Notes: generated from the sequence alone by a model not told the origin. DNA of 64,000 nt from an uncultured Clostridia bacterium (GCA_930989535.1 CAKNLK010000005.1:1-64000); one strand, 5' to 3'. Shown: positions 15,736 to 23,866, counted from the stretch's first letter. Program-made: numbers and translations.

Positions 15736-18615
15736 TTAAACAATATCTTCCAAATCTATCTCGTCAAGTAATTCGTCTTCATCATCACTATATTCACTAT
15801 ACATTTCCGGTCTAATATGCTCTAATTCATTCTTATCGATTTCTACCCCTTCTCTCACAACAAGCGGAACGGCATCAGCGATATAGTTAGAGGAAACAGC
15901 TGTTTTATAAGATTTCGAGTATAGATTAATTATACTATAGAGCAACCAGCTAGTCCACTTGGTTTTAAGTTTGGGCAATTTCCAATAATCGTAAAAAAGT
16001 GTCAGCGGTTTATATTCTGCCTCACCTAAAAATTGCAGCATAATATCATCCAAATTTGCAAAAAGAGCTTCATCTAATTCAAGGAATTCCGCATTTATAA
16101 ATGTTTCATTATCCTTAATCAGCAACACGTCATTATTTCGATCCGCAAATTCTATATACCTATCAATAATTGTTCCTACTTCTCTTGCGAATTCACGCAC
16201 CTCTGAAACGCTGACTTCTTGCTTCCCTTGTATTTTTTGAAGAACTTGCATTTCTCCGCTAACGATTTCTACTCCTCGTTTTGCCATAAACGGTCGATTG
16301 TAGCTATATTCCGTAGGCAACAGCTCTCTCGTTAAATAGAAAAATTGCAAATAATGACTAACACCTATCCGAGCGAATAAACCACTCATTTTACTCTTGA
16401 TCGCCGTATATATCGCCTTAGAATGATATATCGAATCATCAACAATACAGCTGTCTATGCACTCTTTCATTACACGGATTTCCTCATCCGATATACCCAA
16501 ATTATCTAAATGTGCAAAATAACCATTCATGTTAACGACTCGCGTTGCAGCCGCAACCTGCTGGATCACAATATCCGTGATCCCCGGGAACTGTTTCAAC
16601 AGATCGCGTTTCGTGACCACCGTTTGAGATTGCTTAATGTATTCTTCCACAACACGGTAAAATGATTCTCCATTTTCGCGATAGACATAATCACGGTTTA
16701 CCTTAAATTCAGGCGGCAATACGCGCTTCAATTGTCCCTGCAAATGATATTTATTGGTAATATCAAGCTCAGCCATCTCTTCTGAAAATGCCTGATAAAT
16801 TGCGCTTATGGGAACAATCGGAGAATTATAAGCATTCAAATAAAGAACTATGCGATCTAACAACGCATGACCAATTAGAGGCTTGTCAATATCATATTTC
16901 CATAAGCCACGCCCTACAGGAGTACAAAAACTTTGTATCCGAGCAGTAATGGCTCGATTACTATCAGAAAGTTCAAAACCATCAAAATGTTCTATGGCCT
17001 TTTCTCTTAAAAATTCTATATTTCTATCATCGTAAATGTCCAAACCGTTCGGAAAATAGCGCGACACCAAGTATGGTATAACAATTCCGAGCTTTAGTTT
17101 ACCTGTGCTAAAATAATCCCCATAACGTTTATACTTTACTTTTAAAAGATATTCAATTTCATCAGGTGAAAACCTGTTATCCGTTTCAGTAAACAAATAT
17201 TCCACATAAAACTCTAAATCATTTACAGTAAAATATGTAGGGAGGTCCTCCAATGCTCGCATCAATATACCTTCCGATGCTTTGCTATAAAAGAACACCT
17301 TGAAATCATAACTATAAGAGATATCTTCTAGACATTTCTCAAGAAATAGCAACTCCCCCTTGCTTAACTCCAACGTTTGAAAATCTATGGGAGCTATAAA
17401 ATTATCAAATTTACATAATAACTGCATTTGAGCTATAATGCGACTACGAACAGCTCTGCGTTCCGGTGCATTAAAAAAGCGTATGCTCTTTGCCTCAATT
17501 TGCCGTACACGCTCTCTTGTTACCCCAAAATATGACCCAACATCCTCTAATGTACTAATATTTTCCCCACAAAACCTCATTCGAATAACTAACTCATGCG
17601 ACGGCTTTAATCTCCTCATCAATACATGAAGCAACTCTCCCGGAGTACTTTGATCCATTTCCTCGATGCATTTCAAAATTTCTTCCAAAGCATTAAGACT
17701 GGTTTTGTCCATTGGCAGCACCAACAAATCTTGAATGTATTGGCATCCGTGATCGTCTAACATGTTAGATACCTCTTCCGAAAGAGGCAGACGCTGTAAT
17801 TTAATCCCAAGAAACCTGTTTTTTAATTCTGATATCCTACACTTCAATTTAAAAAATAAATTGTGTTTCTTGACCTCCACCATGACAAATGGCAAAAACA
17901 ATCTTATACCATAATAAACCGATTCTATCTGCTCCTCTGCGCCTTCAATTACAATACTGTTCTCCTCTTCACTCTCAGCAAAATTCAGTCTTGCAGCTTC
18001 TGATTTAAAAATCTCACAATCGTCAAAAACACCGCTGACGTCTATGATACGGAACCGTCCCTCTTCTTCAATATAATTTATCGATTTTGTCCTTTCGAAA
18101 ATTTCTTGTAGAAAAGCTTTTACAAAAAGCAAATTCGACCGTAACTCTATAAAAGATTTTTCCTCACCACCGACCTCTTGGCATGATCTCAATACCAAGC
18201 TAAGATATGCTTCATGCGGTTTTTGTTCTATGCGAGGACTTCTTATAGAAGATTCTTCTTTTTTGTCCTCTTTCACAATAGGGTGAACCAGCGAAAAATC
18301 TGTCTGCAATAAAAGAAACTCATTAAAGTCCGGCTCGCCTTCACCAAACAACCTATAAGCCACGTACTGAAAATCTATTAAACGTACTCCACAAGTAAAA
18401 ACCTTTTCATAAGCAAAATCTAATTTTCCCTCATCCGATAAAGCCAGGTATTCCTTTACAATTTCTATTAATCCCTTATTTTGCAGTAAGCACAACAAAT
18501 GAAAATCCAACAGAGATTGTATCTCCTGTTGCGAATCGCCTTTTTCGTCACTGCTATCAACTTCACAGGAGAGCATTTCAATATAATTCTTTATTGTTTC
18601 ATCAATCGTCGCCAT
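15736..18615 (-). CDS. Large sigma-70 region-4-like protein heading the PT restriction module
   Basis: 959 aa from ATG 18615, which has AAGGGAG upstream; the frame can extend 12 codons to 18651 without a binding site. The N-terminal ~280 residues are unassigned. Then comes a helix-hairpin segment like the RNA polymerase alpha C-terminal domain (LPLSEEVSNMLDDHGCQYIQDLLVL..), followed by a sigma-70 region 4 helix-turn-helix at about 345-390 (TLEDVGSYFGVTRERVRQIE). The C-terminal ~550 residues are unrecognised but hold winged-helix-looking stretches; the tail ends EIDLEDIV. It lacks sigma regions 2 and 3, so it is not a complete sigma factor. It may be a DNA-binding scaffold or transcription/replication-sensing component of the defence system. 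First gene of the module, promoter at 18826-18854. Confidence 0.75.
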   Translation of the reverse strand: MATIDETIKNYIEMLSCEVDSSDEKGDSQQEIQSLLDFHLLCLLQNKGLIEIVKEYLALSDEGKLDFAYEKVFTCGVRLIDFQYVAYRLFGEGEPDFNEFLLLQTDFSLVHPIVKEDKKEESSIRSPRIEQKPHEAYLSLVLRSCQEVGGEEKSFIELRSNLLFVKAFLQEIFERTKSINYIEEEGRFRIIDVSGVFDDCEIFKSEAARLNFAESEEENSIVIEGAEEQIESVYYGIRLFLPFVMVEVKKHNLFFKLKCRISELKNRFLGIKLQRLPLSEEVSNMLDDHGCQYIQDLLVLPMDKTSLNALEEILKCIEEMDQSTPGELLHVLMRRLKPSHELVIRMRFCGENISTLEDVGSYFGVTRERVRQIEAKSIRFFNAPERRAVRSRIIAQMQLLCKFDNFIAPIDFQTLELSKGELLFLEKCLEDISYSYDFKVFFYSKASEGILMRALEDLPTYFTVNDLEFYVEYLFTETDNRFSPDEIEYLLKVKYKRYGDYFSTGKLKLGIVIPYLVSRYFPNGLDIYDDRNIEFLREKAIEHFDGFELSDSNRAITARIQSFCTPVGRGLWKYDIDKPLIGHALLDRIVLYLNAYNSPIVPISAIYQAFSEEMAELDITNKYHLQGQLKRVLPPEFKVNRDYVYRENGESFYRVVEEYIKQSQTVVTKRDLLKQFPGITDIVIQQVAAATRVVNMNGYFAHLDNLGISDEEIRVMKECIDSCIVDDSIYHSKAIYTAIKSKMSGLFARIGVSHYLQFFYLTRELLPTEYSYNRPFMAKRGVEIVSGEMQVLQKIQGKQEVSVSEVREFAREVGTIIDRYIEFADRNNDVLLIKDNETFINAEFLELDEALFANLDDIMLQFLGEAEYKPLTLFYDYWKLPKLKTKWTSWLLYSIINLYSKSYKTAVSSNYIADAVPLVVREGVEIDKNELEHIRPEMYSEYSDDEDELLDEIDLEDIV

Positions 18616-18798
18616 GACACTCGCTCCCTTATCATGTATAAAAGTTAGCATTATTCTCTCGATTCGGTAATTCTGTCATATTGGGTATAAACCACAAAAC
18701 AAAAAAATCAGTACCCTGATCGGATAGTATCCTTTTCATCTTCACGTGTATGGATGCTGAAAACAATAATTCATTTTATAAAACTCTTAGCTTTCGTC

Positions 18799-18854
18799 GT
18801 ATGCCATACTTATACTTATTTTTTAATTATATCATATCCTGTAGCAAAAAGCAA
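18799..18854 (-). promoter_or_regulatory. Promoter of the PT restriction module
   Basis: Minus-strand TTGCTT (18854-18849), 17-bp spacer, TATAAT (18831-18826). Downstream of the predicted start lies a palindrome GTATGCCATAC (18799-18809) and overlapping half-sites CATACTTA (18805-18812) and TATACTTA (18811-18818), the latter identical to the arm of the dndB operator. The leader of about 200 nt (18616-18818) contains no convincing hairpin. Confidence 0.6.
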
Positions 18855-18881
18855 TATTTCGCCAAAAAACGTGAAGTGTTT

Positions 18882-20048
18882 TCATGATTTCTTCCTTTCT
18901 TCATGCCGTACTGCATAACGCTCGGCGAGGCGAACGAGGAGGCGTTTGAGGGCTATACTTTCCTTTTCTAAGGCTGCAATTTCCCTGCGCAATGCAGCCT
19001 TTTGCGCGGCGTTCCGCATTCGTGCAGCGATACGTTTGGCGTAAGAAAGCGTCTTGCAAATCTGCCGCAGCTCGTACTTGCGCATGAGGATCTCTTCAAA
19101 ATAAAAACTGTATGGAAGCCTGCGGCGATGCGCCAGCTCCTTGATCTCCTCCTCATAGCGGTGGAAGGCGTTGCCGGACGGTTCGGCGATGGTCACGGCG
19201 CGCCGCTCGACCTCCCGCAAGAGACGCAAACAGAGCAACTGTTCGACCTCGTCGGCAAATTTCTGCCTCGCAAAAAATGCCTGTCCATAGCAGGAAAGCT
19301 GTGCTAGCAGCTCCTCTTTTGTCTCCGAACCGCCCATCATCAGATACCGTACCGTATAGCGCAGCAGTTCGCCCGGTGTAAAGAACCACTTGTACAAAAG
19401 CGCTAGAAGTTCCCCCTGCGCTCGCAAAAAGAAAGCGAACGCCCGGACGTCGGCATCGTTTTTCATAAAGCGATTCCGTAAAAAACTTTCCCAACCAATT
19501 TCAAACGCGAGTTCTTTTTTCGTCCGTTCGCCGTCATACAGCCGAACGGCATCCATACGCTCATAGATATTGTCCAATTTACGGGAAACGGTGGCCTGAT
19601 TTACCCCGACCATTTTTGCGATCTCGCTCTGCGTATAGCCCTCTCTGTCCGCGCGATAAATGCGCCGTTCGAGAGGCGGCAAACACTTGACTGCCGCTCT
19701 GCGATCCATCTCCTCGCAGATATCGTCCTCGATGTAGTGCGTTCTTTTATCCTCCGCGCGATCGCTCCAAAAATCGAACTCTTCCCCGTCCTCGTTCTGA
19801 AGCCGCGGAATATCTGCCGTCCACCTCTTGTTGTGCGCACTGCGCTCGTCGTTATATTCTTCGTCATCCTTTTCGCGTAAAATCTCGCGCTCCGCTTCGG
19901 AAACCTCGATGCGGACATACTGCTTTCCGCCGATAATGAACGTCGGAGTGTCGTCGATCTCGCATCGGGTATAAGGATAAAAGTAATAGTATTTGCCCTC
20001 CCCCGCTCGCTTTTTCTTGAAATTTAACCAATATGCAGTCATATCCAT
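18882..20048 (-). CDS. Sigma-70 region-4-like HTH regulator of the element
   Basis: About 388 aa. A central segment (MDRRAAVKCLPPLERRIYRADREGYTQSEIAKMVGVNQATVSRKL, split over residues about 115-160) is the region-4 helix-turn-helix of sigma-like factors; the C-terminal half is a helical, basic, unassigned region. Such proteins are frequent regulators on Clostridia integrative elements. The open frame begins at 20063, but the -10 TATAAT is at 20060-20055, so transcription would begin near 20048; ATG 20048 (or 20042) is therefore the likely start and the mRNA may be leaderless. Gene direction is the same as the dnd island but base composition is like the mobility genes. Confidence 0.75.
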   Translation of the reverse strand: MDMTAYWLNFKKKRAGEGKYYYFYPYTRCEIDDTPTFIIGGKQYVRIEVSEAEREILREKDDEEYNDERSAHNKRWTADIPRLQNEDGEEFDFWSDRAEDKRTHYIEDDICEEMDRRAAVKCLPPLERRIYRADREGYTQSEIAKMVGVNQATVSRKLDNIYERMDAVRLYDGERTKKELAFEIGWESFLRNRFMKNDADVRAFAFFLRAQGELLALLYKWFFTPGELLRYTVRYLMMGGSETKEELLAQLSCYGQAFFARQKFADEVEQLLCLRLLREVERRAVTIAEPSGNAFHRYEEEIKELAHRRRLPYSFYFEEILMRKYELRQICKTLSYAKRIAARMRNAAQKAALRREIAALEKESIALKRLLVRLAERYAVRHEERKKS

Positions 20049-20054
20049 GCTGTC

Positions 20055-20087
20055 ATTATACACAATAAAACATGACAGATATTGTCA
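20055..20087 (-). promoter_or_regulatory. Palindromic operator/promoter shared with the serine recombinase of element 2
   Basis: Reading minus: TGACAATATCTGTCA (20087-20073), then 12 nt, then TATAAT (20060-20055). The promoter of the recombinase at 31832-31864 has TGACTATATCTGTCA, also 12 nt before TATAAT. The palindrome covers the -35 zone. Confidence 0.7.
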
Positions 20088-20186
20088 TATATAAAAATTT
20101 TTTCAAAAAATTTTTGAAAGTGTGCATAAAATCGGTGTTCCCGTTGCTTTTATATGGGAGGGTATCCCGAAATCATAACCGCGCAA

Positions 20187-20250
20187 AGCCCGCAGAAACT
20201 TCTGCGGGCTCTTTTCGTTGCGCGAAAGGAGTATGCCTATGAGCAAATAA
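20187..20250 (+). promoter_or_regulatory. Leader hairpin and minicistron before the DUF6291-like gene
   Basis: A 10-bp stem AGCCCGCAGA (20187-20196)/TCTGCGGGCT (20201-20210) followed by CTTTTC resembles an intrinsic terminator. After it, AAAGGAG precedes a five-codon frame ATG-CCT-ATG-AGC-AAA-TAA (20233-20250). Termination or attenuation control of the mobility genes is possible; the translated minicistron is speculative. Confidence 0.45.
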
Positions 20251-20304
20251 AGGCTTTTGCGGAAAGCCGTTAAACAACCGCGAAAAAACTAAGGGAGGAA
20301 AACT

Positions 20305-20847
20305 ATGAAACCATTTACTTTTTACGACATCTATTACACGCCGCTCAAAGCGCTGGACGATAAGCATGCGGGAAAGTTTTTCCGCATGATCTGCGACTTC
20401 CTCGACGGAAAGCAGGTCACGATCGACGCGGAGAGTGATGCGGAAATATCGCCCGAATTTGAACTGTATTGGGAGAGCATTTCAGGCGATCTGGAAACGT
20501 ACTGCAAATCGGCAGGCAAAAGCTGCGGGCTGGACAAGCGGTACAAGCACTTTCCGTTTCTGCCCTTCTACCGAAAGGCCTTTACCTATTTAAGCGACGG
20601 CGAAGGCGGCGCGTTTGTAAAAATGCTCTGCGCATATATCTTTGAAAGCAAACAACCCGAAAAAGCGGAAACCGATGCGTACAAGTATTTTTCGATCTGC
20701 AAACGCAAGCTGGATGAAAGCAAACAGCGCATGGAAAACGGTGCGAAAGGCGGCAGACCGAAAAAGATCAAAAGACCGCCGCAAAAGAATCGTGCGATCG
20801 AAAAGGCAGAGCCGTTTGTTCGGAAAGAGGACGGAAACCTTCCGTAA
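20305..20847 (+). CDS. DUF6291-like protein of mobile elements, internally duplicated
   Basis: 180-aa cytosolic protein of the type found beside relaxase and replication genes in Clostridia integrative elements. It shows two related units: residues 5-45 (FYDIYYTPLKALDDKHAGKFFRMICDF) and 90-115 (FTYLSDGEGGAFVKMLCAYIF), each ending in an ESISGDLETY/YKYFSICKRKLDES-type helix, followed by a Lys/Arg-rich tail GAKGGRPKKIKRPP suggesting DNA binding. AGGGAGG is upstream of ATG 20305. A role in element replication or transfer is inferred from context only. Confidence 0.7.
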   Translation: MKPFTFYDIYYTPLKALDDKHAGKFFRMICDFLDGKQVTIDAESDAEISPEFELYWESISGDLETYCKSAGKSCGLDKRYKHFPFLPFYRKAFTYLSDGEGGAFVKMLCAYIFESKQPEKAETDAYKYFSICKRKLDESKQRMENGAKGGRPKKIKRPPQKNRAIEKAEPFVRKEDGNLP

Positions 20848-20863
20848 ACCAACGACAAAAAAG

Positions 20864-20959
20864 CCCCCTGCAAGGGCGAACGGGATACATAAGCGCAGCG
20901 TTGTATCTTAGTGAGATAGAGATACATCGCAAAGCGACGAATCTCGCCGCAGCAGGGGG
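20864..20959. other. Structured intergenic region, oriT candidate for IME-1
   Basis: CCCCCTGC (20864-20871) pairs with GCAGGGGG (20952-20959) across about 80 nt that contain smaller inverted repeats (GATACA.../TGTATC near 20893-20910). It lies just upstream of the relaxase start, where MobV origins are usually found. It could instead be a terminator of the preceding gene. No nic site could be recognised. Confidence 0.35.
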
Positions 20960-20991
20960 GATTTTCAATAAATGACAAAAGGAGAAACAGC

Positions 20992-22287
20992 ATTATCAAT
21001 TATCAGGTATTACGCATTAAGAAATTCAAAAAGGGAGACCTTGCCATGATCGGAGCGGAGACGGAACGCACGGCAAAGAGTCACCGCAATGAGGACATCG
21101 ACAGTGAGCGCACGCCGCTCAACTATTATTTCAAAAAATCGGACGGAGGGCTTGCGCAGGCTTGGAACAACATGATGCAAAACTTTGGGGCGACCTACAA
21201 GGAAACAAAAAAATCGTTTGCCTTCGAGGGACTCGTCATTACGAGCGGCCACGAATTTTTTACTGAGCGCGGATATGTTCCGGGCGAACCTCTACCCCGA
21301 GAATTGCAAAAGTTTTTTGAAGATTGTTACGCCTTTGCCCTGCTGCAGATCGGCTATCACGGTACAGATAAAAATATCCTGTCGGCGGTCATTCATTTAG
21401 ATGAAACGACGCCACATCTGCAACTGTACTATATCCCTATCGTCGATGAAGGAAGAAAAAAGGTTTACGCAAAGGACGAACGCGGCAAAACTTTGCGCAA
21501 TGCAAAAGGCTCGCCCGTTCAGGCAAAAGACAGCAACGGAAAAAGTATATTTACATCCGCAAAACTGAAACGGCCGAAAGTCTGTTCGTCGGAATTTTGG
21601 GAACAGCGCGGCGCGCAAATCTCGTACGGAAATTTGCAGGATGAATTTCATGAGCAGGTCGCATGGCGGTACGGATTGGAGCGAGGCGAGGTCGGAAGCA
21701 ATAAAAATCACACGACCAAATATCAATGGAAAAAGCAACAGCAGGAAAAAGAGCTGGCCGAAAAGGATGCCGCACTCGCACAGGCGAATTCTCAAATCGA
21801 AGAAGCGGACAGAACGCTGCAGGACAAAAACGCAAATATATCCGCGGCAGAGGAAAAATTAGAACAAATACAATTCCGCGCCGACATTGCGGAAGGCAGA
21901 CAGGCCTATGCAGAAAGAGCGACGCAGCAGCTCGAAAGCGAACGCGAGCGCTTGACGCGCGAAGTTGCACCTCTCACGGCCGCCGCGGAAGCGTTCCGGC
22001 AGGCGAGCGAAAAAAAGCCCGACAAAAAGCAGATCCCCGCTCTCCTTGCAGAGAACGCGAGACTTAAAACTGAGTTAAAGTACAGTCATGCAGACCAACA
22101 CGGGCTCTATGCCGAACTGCAGAAATCGGAAAAGGAGAAAGCAATTCTGAAAAGGGAAGCGGAAATCACGCGGACGCTTATAGCCCACGCGCCCGACAAA
22201 TTGCAAGAAGCAATGGATACAGCAAAGCGCCGCCAGGAAAGCAAGCACACGCCCTTTCGCGGCAATTCGTCGTCATGGACAAAGTAA
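20992..22287 (+). CDS. MobV-type (Mob/Pre) relaxase with altered catalytic motif
   Basis: About 431 aa. The family's N-terminal block YQVLRIKKFKKGDL is encoded upstream of the first ATG (21046) with no stop; the only codon with a good Shine-Dalgarno (AAAGGAG at about 20978-20984) is ATT 20992, so a rare ATT start is proposed. Motif I, normally HNxR with the catalytic His in MobM, reads ETER before SHRNEDID; motif III reads HLDETTPHLQ, the last His replaced by Gln. The C-terminal half (about 240-400) is coiled coil, as expected for MobV dimerisation. It would nick the element's oriT for mobilization by a co-resident conjugative system. Confidence 0.82.
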   Translation: MINYQVLRIKKFKKGDLAMIGAETERTAKSHRNEDIDSERTPLNYYFKKSDGGLAQAWNNMMQNFGATYKETKKSFAFEGLVITSGHEFFTERGYVPGEPLPRELQKFFEDCYAFALLQIGYHGTDKNILSAVIHLDETTPHLQLYYIPIVDEGRKKVYAKDERGKTLRNAKGSPVQAKDSNGKSIFTSAKLKRPKVCSSEFWEQRGAQISYGNLQDEFHEQVAWRYGLERGEVGSNKNHTTKYQWKKQQQEKELAEKDAALAQANSQIEEADRTLQDKNANISAAEEKLEQIQFRADIAEGRQAYAERATQQLESERERLTREVAPLTAAAEAFRQASEKKPDKKQIPALLAENARLKTELKYSHADQHGLYAELQKSEKEKAILKREAEITRTLIAHAPDKLQEAMDTAKRRQESKHTPFRGNSSSWTK

Positions 22288-22320
22288 CTTTTTTACAACT
22301 GAATATTTCTAAAAAAACAA

Positions 22321-22382
22321 TTGCATTTATCAGGGAAATATGGTAGGATACAAACCAATTCATCGGCCCGTTCAGCCGATGA
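22321..22382 (+). promoter_or_regulatory. Integrase promoter and leader hairpin
   Basis: TTGCAT (22321-22326), 17-bp spacer, TAGGAT (22344-22349). A CATCGGC/GCCGATG hairpin at about 22363-22382 lies directly before the GAAGGAGG of the integrase and could modulate its translation. Confidence 0.5.
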
Positions 22383-22403
22383 TAGACCAACCGAAGGAGG
22401 AAA

Positions 22404-23666
22404 ATGACAGAAGAACAGATCGGCAACATTTTACGAGTGATCGGCACGGCGAACGTGAGCGAAGAACAGCGGGGTTCGGCAACGGCAGACGTTTTACAGC
22501 TTGCCGCCGAGACCTTTACCAAGCAGGTATTCACCTCGCTTCTGAATGCCAAGCCGAATGAAATGAAGGGAGAAGAAAAAGCCCCGCAGCAGCGGGGCAG
22601 GCAAAAGACAGGCATCCGATTCACAAAACAGGAGATGAAAAAGATGCCAATGAAATACCGTAAAATTTTCGCGCATGAAGATATCATCGTCCCCTACCGT
22701 CTCCGAAAGGACGGCGTGTACGAGGCACGCGTGCGCAGAAAAGACCTGCACATCGAAGTATCCGCGCGGGACTTCGCTGCGCTGAAAGAAAAATTTATCC
22801 GCGCACTGCACAAAGAGGAAGAACCAGTGCCCGCGGCGATCAAAGATCCTGCAGCCGCAAACTTCGGCGAGTTCACCCTGCAATGGCTGGAAGTGAAGGA
22901 AGCGCTCGTAAAGCCTTCGACATTCAAAGAGTACGACAGGCTCTGCCGCAAAAACCTGATCCCCGCGTTCGGGCAATACTCCCTCGCGCAGATCGACCGC
23001 GACAAACTGCAATCGTATCTTCTCGGCTTTGTCAAAGAGGGCAAGCACCGCACGGCGGAAAAACTTGCAGACCTTCTGCGCTGTATCTTCGACGTGGCGG
23101 CGGACGATTACAAGATCCCCTCCCCGATGGCGAAGGTCGTATTGCCCCGCTATCAGACCAAGAAGGGCAGCGCGCTCACCTACGAGGAAGAGGCGAAGCT
23201 GGTGCGTTACTGCCGCGAGAATGCGGATAACGCAGCCACGGACGCGATTTTAGCGCTCCTTTACTTCGGGATGCGGCAGAGCGAACTTGCAACCATGCGC
23301 GTCACAGACGGCAAGTGGCTGGAGATCGAAACGAGCAAAGAGCGGCTGGGGCAGGACGTCGTTTTGCGGCGGGCGCCTTTTACGCCAATGGCGCGGAAAG
23401 TTCTGCCGCTCATCGACTTTGAAAAGGCGCGCACCACCAACACGCGGACGATCGCCTCGACCATCAAACGGGTACTGCCCGCCCGCCATGTTCACGAACT
23501 GCGCCATACATATGTCAGCCGTTGCAAAGAGTGCGGCGTGGCCGGCGAAGTCGTCAGCATCTGGGTGGGGCATTCCCTGACGGGTACGATCACTTCCACC
23601 GTTTACACGCACTATTCCGAGGAGTTTCAACTAAGGGAAGCGGAAAAAGTAAATTACGCCTTGTAG
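22404..23666 (+). CDS. Tyrosine recombinase (integrase) of IME-1
   Basis: 420-aa phage-type integrase. An extra N-terminal ~75 residues precede an AP2-like arm-binding segment (YRLRKDGVYEARVRRKDLHIEV), the core-binding SAM-like domain (FGEFTLQWLEVKEALVKPSTFKEY..) and a catalytic domain with R (FGMRQSEL), H-x-x-R (HELRHTY), H (GHSL) and nucleophilic Y (YTHY). All catalytic residues are present. GAAGGAGG lies just upstream. It ends about 150 bp from the tRNA-Gln 3' end that is its target, with putative arm-site repeats in between: the classic tRNA-integrase arrangement. Confidence 0.94.
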   Translation: MTEEQIGNILRVIGTANVSEEQRGSATADVLQLAAETFTKQVFTSLLNAKPNEMKGEEKAPQQRGRQKTGIRFTKQEMKKMPMKYRKIFAHEDIIVPYRLRKDGVYEARVRRKDLHIEVSARDFAALKEKFIRALHKEEEPVPAAIKDPAAANFGEFTLQWLEVKEALVKPSTFKEYDRLCRKNLIPAFGQYSLAQIDRDKLQSYLLGFVKEGKHRTAEKLADLLRCIFDVAADDYKIPSPMAKVVLPRYQTKKGSALTYEEEAKLVRYCRENADNAATDAILALLYFGMRQSELATMRVTDGKWLEIETSKERLGQDVVLRRAPFTPMARKVLPLIDFEKARTTNTRTIASTIKRVLPARHVHELRHTYVSRCKECGVAGEVVSIWVGHSLTGTITSTVYTHYSEEFQLREAEKVNYAL

Positions 23667-23697
23667 CCTATAGCGGGCGTTTTTTGCTCCCCTTTTA

Positions 23698-23717
23698 CTC
23701 CCCAATCTCTCCCCAAT
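23698..23717 (+). promoter_or_regulatory. Putative integrase arm-type sites, right end
   Basis: CTCCCCAAT at 23698-23706 and 23709-23717, the same 11-bp period and orientation as the pair at 139-158 at the other end of the element. Confidence 0.6.
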
Positions 23718-23770
23718 CGCCGGTTTTCAGCCAAAATCGGGCGAAGGGGCAATGTATAAAAATAAAAAAT

Positions 23771-23809
23771 ATGCACGATTTTGTGCTGTTTATTCACAAA
23801 ATCGTGCAT
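23771..23809 (-). terminator. Intrinsic terminator after tRNA-Gln
   Basis: Perfect 15-bp inverted repeat (23771-23785/23795-23809, arm starts ATGCACGATTTTGTG, 9-nt loop) followed on the minus strand by an ATTTTTTATTTTT tract. It lies inside the element, so IME-1 supplies the terminator of the host tRNA. Confidence 0.75.
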
Positions 23810-23813
23810 AAAT

Positions 23814-23866
23814 TGGCTGGGGTAGCTGGATTCGAACCAACGAATGACGGAGTCAGAGTCCGTTGC
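23814..23866 (-). repeat. attR core (tRNA-Gln 3' portion)
   Basis: Right copy of the 53-bp direct repeat; recombination occurred somewhere inside it, most likely in the anticodon region as for other tRNA-targeting integrases. Confidence 0.9.

Larger units (their letters stand above)
11..23866. mobile_element. Integrative mobilizable element in tRNA-Gln (IME-1) carrying a phosphorothioation island
   Basis: The 53 bp at 11-63 are identical to 23814-23866, which is the 3' part of the intact tRNA-Gln including the encoded CCA; identity stops abruptly on both sides. Between the copies lie a tyrosine integrase next to the tRNA, a MobV-type relaxase, a DUF6291-like gene and a sigma-like regulator, but no type IV secretion genes, so this is mobilizable rather than self-conjugative (inference). 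Paired CTCCCCAAT repeats flank both ends like integrase arm sites. The cargo at 3.2-18.7 kb is visibly AT-richer than the mobility backbone at 20-23.7 kb, suggesting separate acquisition. Confidence 0.88.

Noticed and set aside
3283-18615. DndFGH restriction complex
   Set aside because: No DndH/HerA-like large translocase or DndF/DndG-like protein; the ATPase here is SMC-like and the helicase carries a PLD domain.
18690-18725. Attenuator in the leader of the restriction module
   Set aside because: The ATCAG/CTGAT stem before a T run is only 5 bp; too weak to call.
64-23813. Self-transmissible conjugative element
   Set aside because: No VirB4, VirD4 or other secretion genes are present, only a relaxase.
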